Origin: Cranoglanis bouderius
Lineage: Eukaryota > Chordata > Actinopteri > Siluriformes > Cranoglanididae
Length of the DNA stretch: 64,000 nucleotides
Reading direction: 5' to 3'
Assembly: GCA_023630585.1 (NCBI GenBank)
Contig: CM042552.1
Span: 15,250,001-15,314,000 of the forward strand
The position numbers and the translations under genes are program-made. The notes beneath the pieces were generated by a model. The model saw nothing but the letters and a program-made list of their open reading frames with translations. It made no database searches and was not told the origin of the DNA. How positions within the stretch are numbered: position 1 is the stretch's first letter; every line of letters begins with the position of its first letter. Below are positions 61,380-64,000 of the stretch, one piece after another.

Positions 61380-62190
61380 AAGGCACAGCAGAGAAAGGGG
61401 GAAGTGTAATTAGTTATGTGTGAGAAGGAGTGTACGTTTTGCAGACTTCTGCAGGGCATTGTGCCCTCTACCTAACTGTAGAGAGTTTTGTGAAAGAGAT
61501 GGTAAGAAGACCAGTACCTGAACATCTGAGTGAATGGGAACTTCTAGGAGAAGTTCAGAGTGGTCAGAAGAGGTGAATCCATGTGCATTAAATGTAAAAA
61601 TAAGACTTTTTTAATTGAGTACAGGCTGTAACCAGTAGCCAGAATAGTTGCTGAAGAACAGGAGTGATACATGCAGATTTCTTGAGACATCTAGAAGCAG
61701 GAATTGAGAGGGAGACCTGAGAATAATCAAGACAGGATGTAATGAATGCATGGATCAATTTTTCTGCATCTTGAAAGCTGAGAAAGGGTGGGGACGGGCA
61801 ATATTACAAAGATGGAAGAAAGTTGATTTGATTACAGTGTTCATGTGTGGCTGAAAAGAAAGAGATTGTTCAAGGGTGACCCCAAGATTTCAAGCAGCGG
61901 TGGAGGTAATTTTCTGATGGTGTCTCTATCTAGGCTAGAGCATAAACCTTGATGAGAGCAGGATCAGATCCTGAGCTCGGTCTTATCACAGTTTAACCTA
62001 TGAAAGTTCAATGTCAGCCAGTCTTTAATGTCCTGTAAGCAGTTAAAGTAGAAGGGGGAAGTGGGTCTGTGGTAGAGGTTTAAATGAGTGAGATGTCAGC
62101 GTCAAAGTGAAATTTAGACCATTTTAGCGAATGATGGAGCCAAGGGGAGCATGTAGAAATGCCTTGTTTTTATCAAGGAGGAAATTTCAC
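61380..62190 (-). mobile_element. L2-type LINE reverse-transcriptase 3' part
   Basis: On the minus strand the order from about 62165 downward is HAPLGSIIR, GLNFTL, a decayed YADD-box region, LQDIKDWLTLNFHRLNCDKTEL-type sequence (62040-61965), then LEILGVTLEQSLSFQPHMNT (61895-61835), IARPHPFSAFKMQ and the C-terminal RT tail. It fits the C-terminal half of fish L2/CR1-group RT, with stops and small shifts. Continuous over about 800 bp. Confidence 0.75.
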
Positions 62191-62199
62191 AAATCTTCA

Positions 62200-62495
62200 G
62201 TCTAGAGTTTGAGTTAAGTAGTGAGTCAGTCTATGTCCAACTCAAGTCCCCACCACTGTAATATATCATGTCTAGTACTAATGTGTAATATTAATATGTT
62301 AAACATTGTACTCCCTTAAAAGGGCAGAATTACTCTAGCTGTATGATTTATAACATTAATGTCAAAAACACCAAAACATTATCAGTAATTTCTATGAAGT
62401 ATAACATTGCATATACTATAAAAATCATTATAAATGTATTTTCATTATAAATTGTATTACTTGTTATTTTTTACATAAGGGAAAAACTCAATTAT
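62200..62495. other. Intergenic, nothing recognised
   Basis: AT-rich sequence between the LINE remnant and MITE G copy 4. Confidence 0.5.
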
Positions 62496-62497
62496 TT

Positions 62498-62984
62498 GGC
62501 TTCAAAATAATGAAATTAAATGTTTCTACATAAAAAATAAAATAAAAAATACCGTAAAGAGCAGTAAACAGTAGTAAATGAAACAAAGTCAATATTTGGT
62601 GTGACAAAAAAATTAAATTAAAATAAAAATCTGTGCAGTTTTATAAGGAAATGAGCTGGTATGGTTTATTGAGCATGTTGCAGAACCAGACACAGTTCTT
62701 CTGGAGACTTTGACTTTCACACTTGCTTCTTATTTTTGTAGCAAAACCCAGCAGCCTTCATTGTGTTTTTTGTCTGAAAAATGTCTCTTACGTAATATGT
62801 TGCTTTCTTTAATGACATACAAACATTTTTCTGTAACATTTAATTTTGTGCAAGAAAACTAATGTTTGGGAATCTAAAATGTTTTTTATACTGACTTGAT
62901 AATGTAGAAATCATAAAATAAAAAATCTATAACAAAGTTTATACTAAAAAAAAATAGGGTACCTAAAACTTTTGCACAGTACTG
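62498..62984. mobile_element. MITE family G copy 4, left end truncated
   Basis: Starts inside the family (GGCTTCAAAATAATGAAATT) and runs to the intact right end CCTAAAACTTTTGCACAGTACTG followed by TA. About 50 bp of the left end are missing. Confidence 0.9.
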
Positions 62985-62989
62985 TAGAT

Positions 62990-63597
62990 ATCCATATTAT
63001 CTCTATAGACAGGAATGAGATCAAATGGAATTAAAAGAGAGGTGTCTGCTTATGTCTCCTGTCTCTCAGCTTTTTCTCCTGAGAGAAAAGACCCCAGTAT
63101 CAGTTTCAGTACAGATTGCAACAAAGTCACCTACTGTTATATATACATATACATATGGCAAGTTAATGATGCACCAAGTTGATTCAAATATACTACGATG
63201 TTTACTGCAAGCATACTAATGTATATTTGGAGAGATTACTTTTGATATGCTATAAATGAAAATAAGAACATTTTGTGTATTTTTGATATGGTAGAAATAT
63301 TCTTTATTATAACTATTATTTTAGTTGTAGATGTAGTTATACATGTTTAAATAGTATTTGAGTATGATATATACTCTGGTCTACTTAAATATTGCTTACA
63401 TTGAATTAATTATGCTTTTATGTGAGCAAGCTTTAATATAGTAATGTTATGCTAAGTGTTACATTTTTATCAAACTTTTAAAATTGCATTTGGAGAAGAG
63501 ATTTCAATTAATTTGACTTAGTAAACTAACCAGTATAGTGGTAAAAAATAAATAAATAAATAAATCCAGTACATTTACCCATTTGGGAGATGCATTC

Positions 63598-63636
<39 letters not shown>

Positions 63637-64000
63637 GCAACTTACAATTAATGCAGGATACAACTGAGCTGACTTAGCTCAACTGAGCTTACACTGATTA
63701 AACAACCTCTACCACTGAATTAACTCACACTAAAAGATTGATTGCACAAGTTGTGTTGACTCAGTGGTTAAGGTGTTTAGTTGCAGGCTGTGTGGTGCTT
63801 TTTTTCTTTTTAAAGTACCAGCCAAATGAGCAAATGTACTGGAATACTGTATGTGTTATTTTATACAATGTAAGATATTACAGTTACTTTACTATTATTT
63901 ACTTTACTGTAAATATATTTACAGTTGTTTACAGTAATTTATTGGTAACCTTATTACCAGTACATTACAGTAAAATTTACTGTTAACAGTTTAAGGTAAA
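62990..64000. other. Intergenic, AT-rich, with poly-T and a possible SINE head
   Basis: A (TAAA)n run lies at 63548-63565 and a poly-T at about 63606-63633. GACTCAGTGGTTAAGGTGTTTAG (63757-63779) resembles the box A head of a tRNA-derived SINE but no body follows. No gene recognised. Confidence 0.4.

Overview
This is a 64-kb piece of a vertebrate nuclear genome, almost certainly a teleost fish. The evidence is one intron-rich Na+/K+-ATPase alpha-1 gene in an AT-rich background filled with Tc1-like transposons of many families, TA-flanked MITEs, tRNA-derived SINEs, L2-type LINE debris, one small LTR element and long (CA)n/(TA)n microsatellites. The mix resembles catfish or other ostariophysan genomes, but the species cannot be fixed by eye. 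There are no bacterial features.

Genes. (1) atp1a1 (+ strand, coding 47587-55637) is complete: 22 coding exons, 3075 coding bases including the stop (1024 aa), all GT-AG, with a TATA box upstream and AATAAA signals downstream. Compared with the mammalian layout recalled from memory, exons 9 and 10 are fused. (2) A CpG-rich block at about 9.9-10.3 kb carries, on the minus strand, what looks like a first coding exon of an RCAN (regulator of calcineurin) gene (9943-10062). The remaining exons are not seen and may lie beyond position 1. (3) An unidentified membrane-spanning exon with good splice sites lies at 34701-34898, minus strand.

Mobile DNA, left to right. 1-2 kb: Tc1 family A (truncated by the window edge) and a deleted family C copy. 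2.85-3.99 kb: family D plus a TTAA-type end. 7.2-8.2 kb: SINE and degenerate tandem repeat. 8.4-9.0 kb: candidate MITE. 10.7-12.0 kb: two solo Tc1-type ends. 13.1-16.9 kb: LINE scrap, a 1.7-kb foldback element, hAT-like ends, family D and MITE G. 17.1-19.9 kb: Sleeping Beauty-like relic, SINEs, MITE F, MITE G. 20.0-21.7 kb: a chimera of Tc1 families B and A. 25.0-26.7 kb: non-autonomous LTR element with a 30-bp coding minisatellite. 27.2-29.4 kb: MITE G and family A. 30.6 kb: LINE. 31.1-32.7 kb: family K, the best-preserved Tc1. 33.5-34.2 kb: TTAA-flanked element with a spliced exon. 35.5-37.2 kb: family I and SINEs. 39.8-43.7 kb: nested Tc1 elements, a 42-bp-arm perfect hairpin, a palindromic MITE and an L2 reverse-transcriptase fragment. 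56.0-57.3 and 61-63 kb: MITE copies and an L2 reverse-transcriptase tail.

The most novel items are the TTAA-flanked element carrying a first exon with an RWR-type conserved block, the shared internal deletion marking a trans-mobilised family A lineage, the B/A transposon chimera, the LTR element with a 10-residue coding repeat, and the SINE that supplies the sequence just upstream of atp1a1 exon 12.
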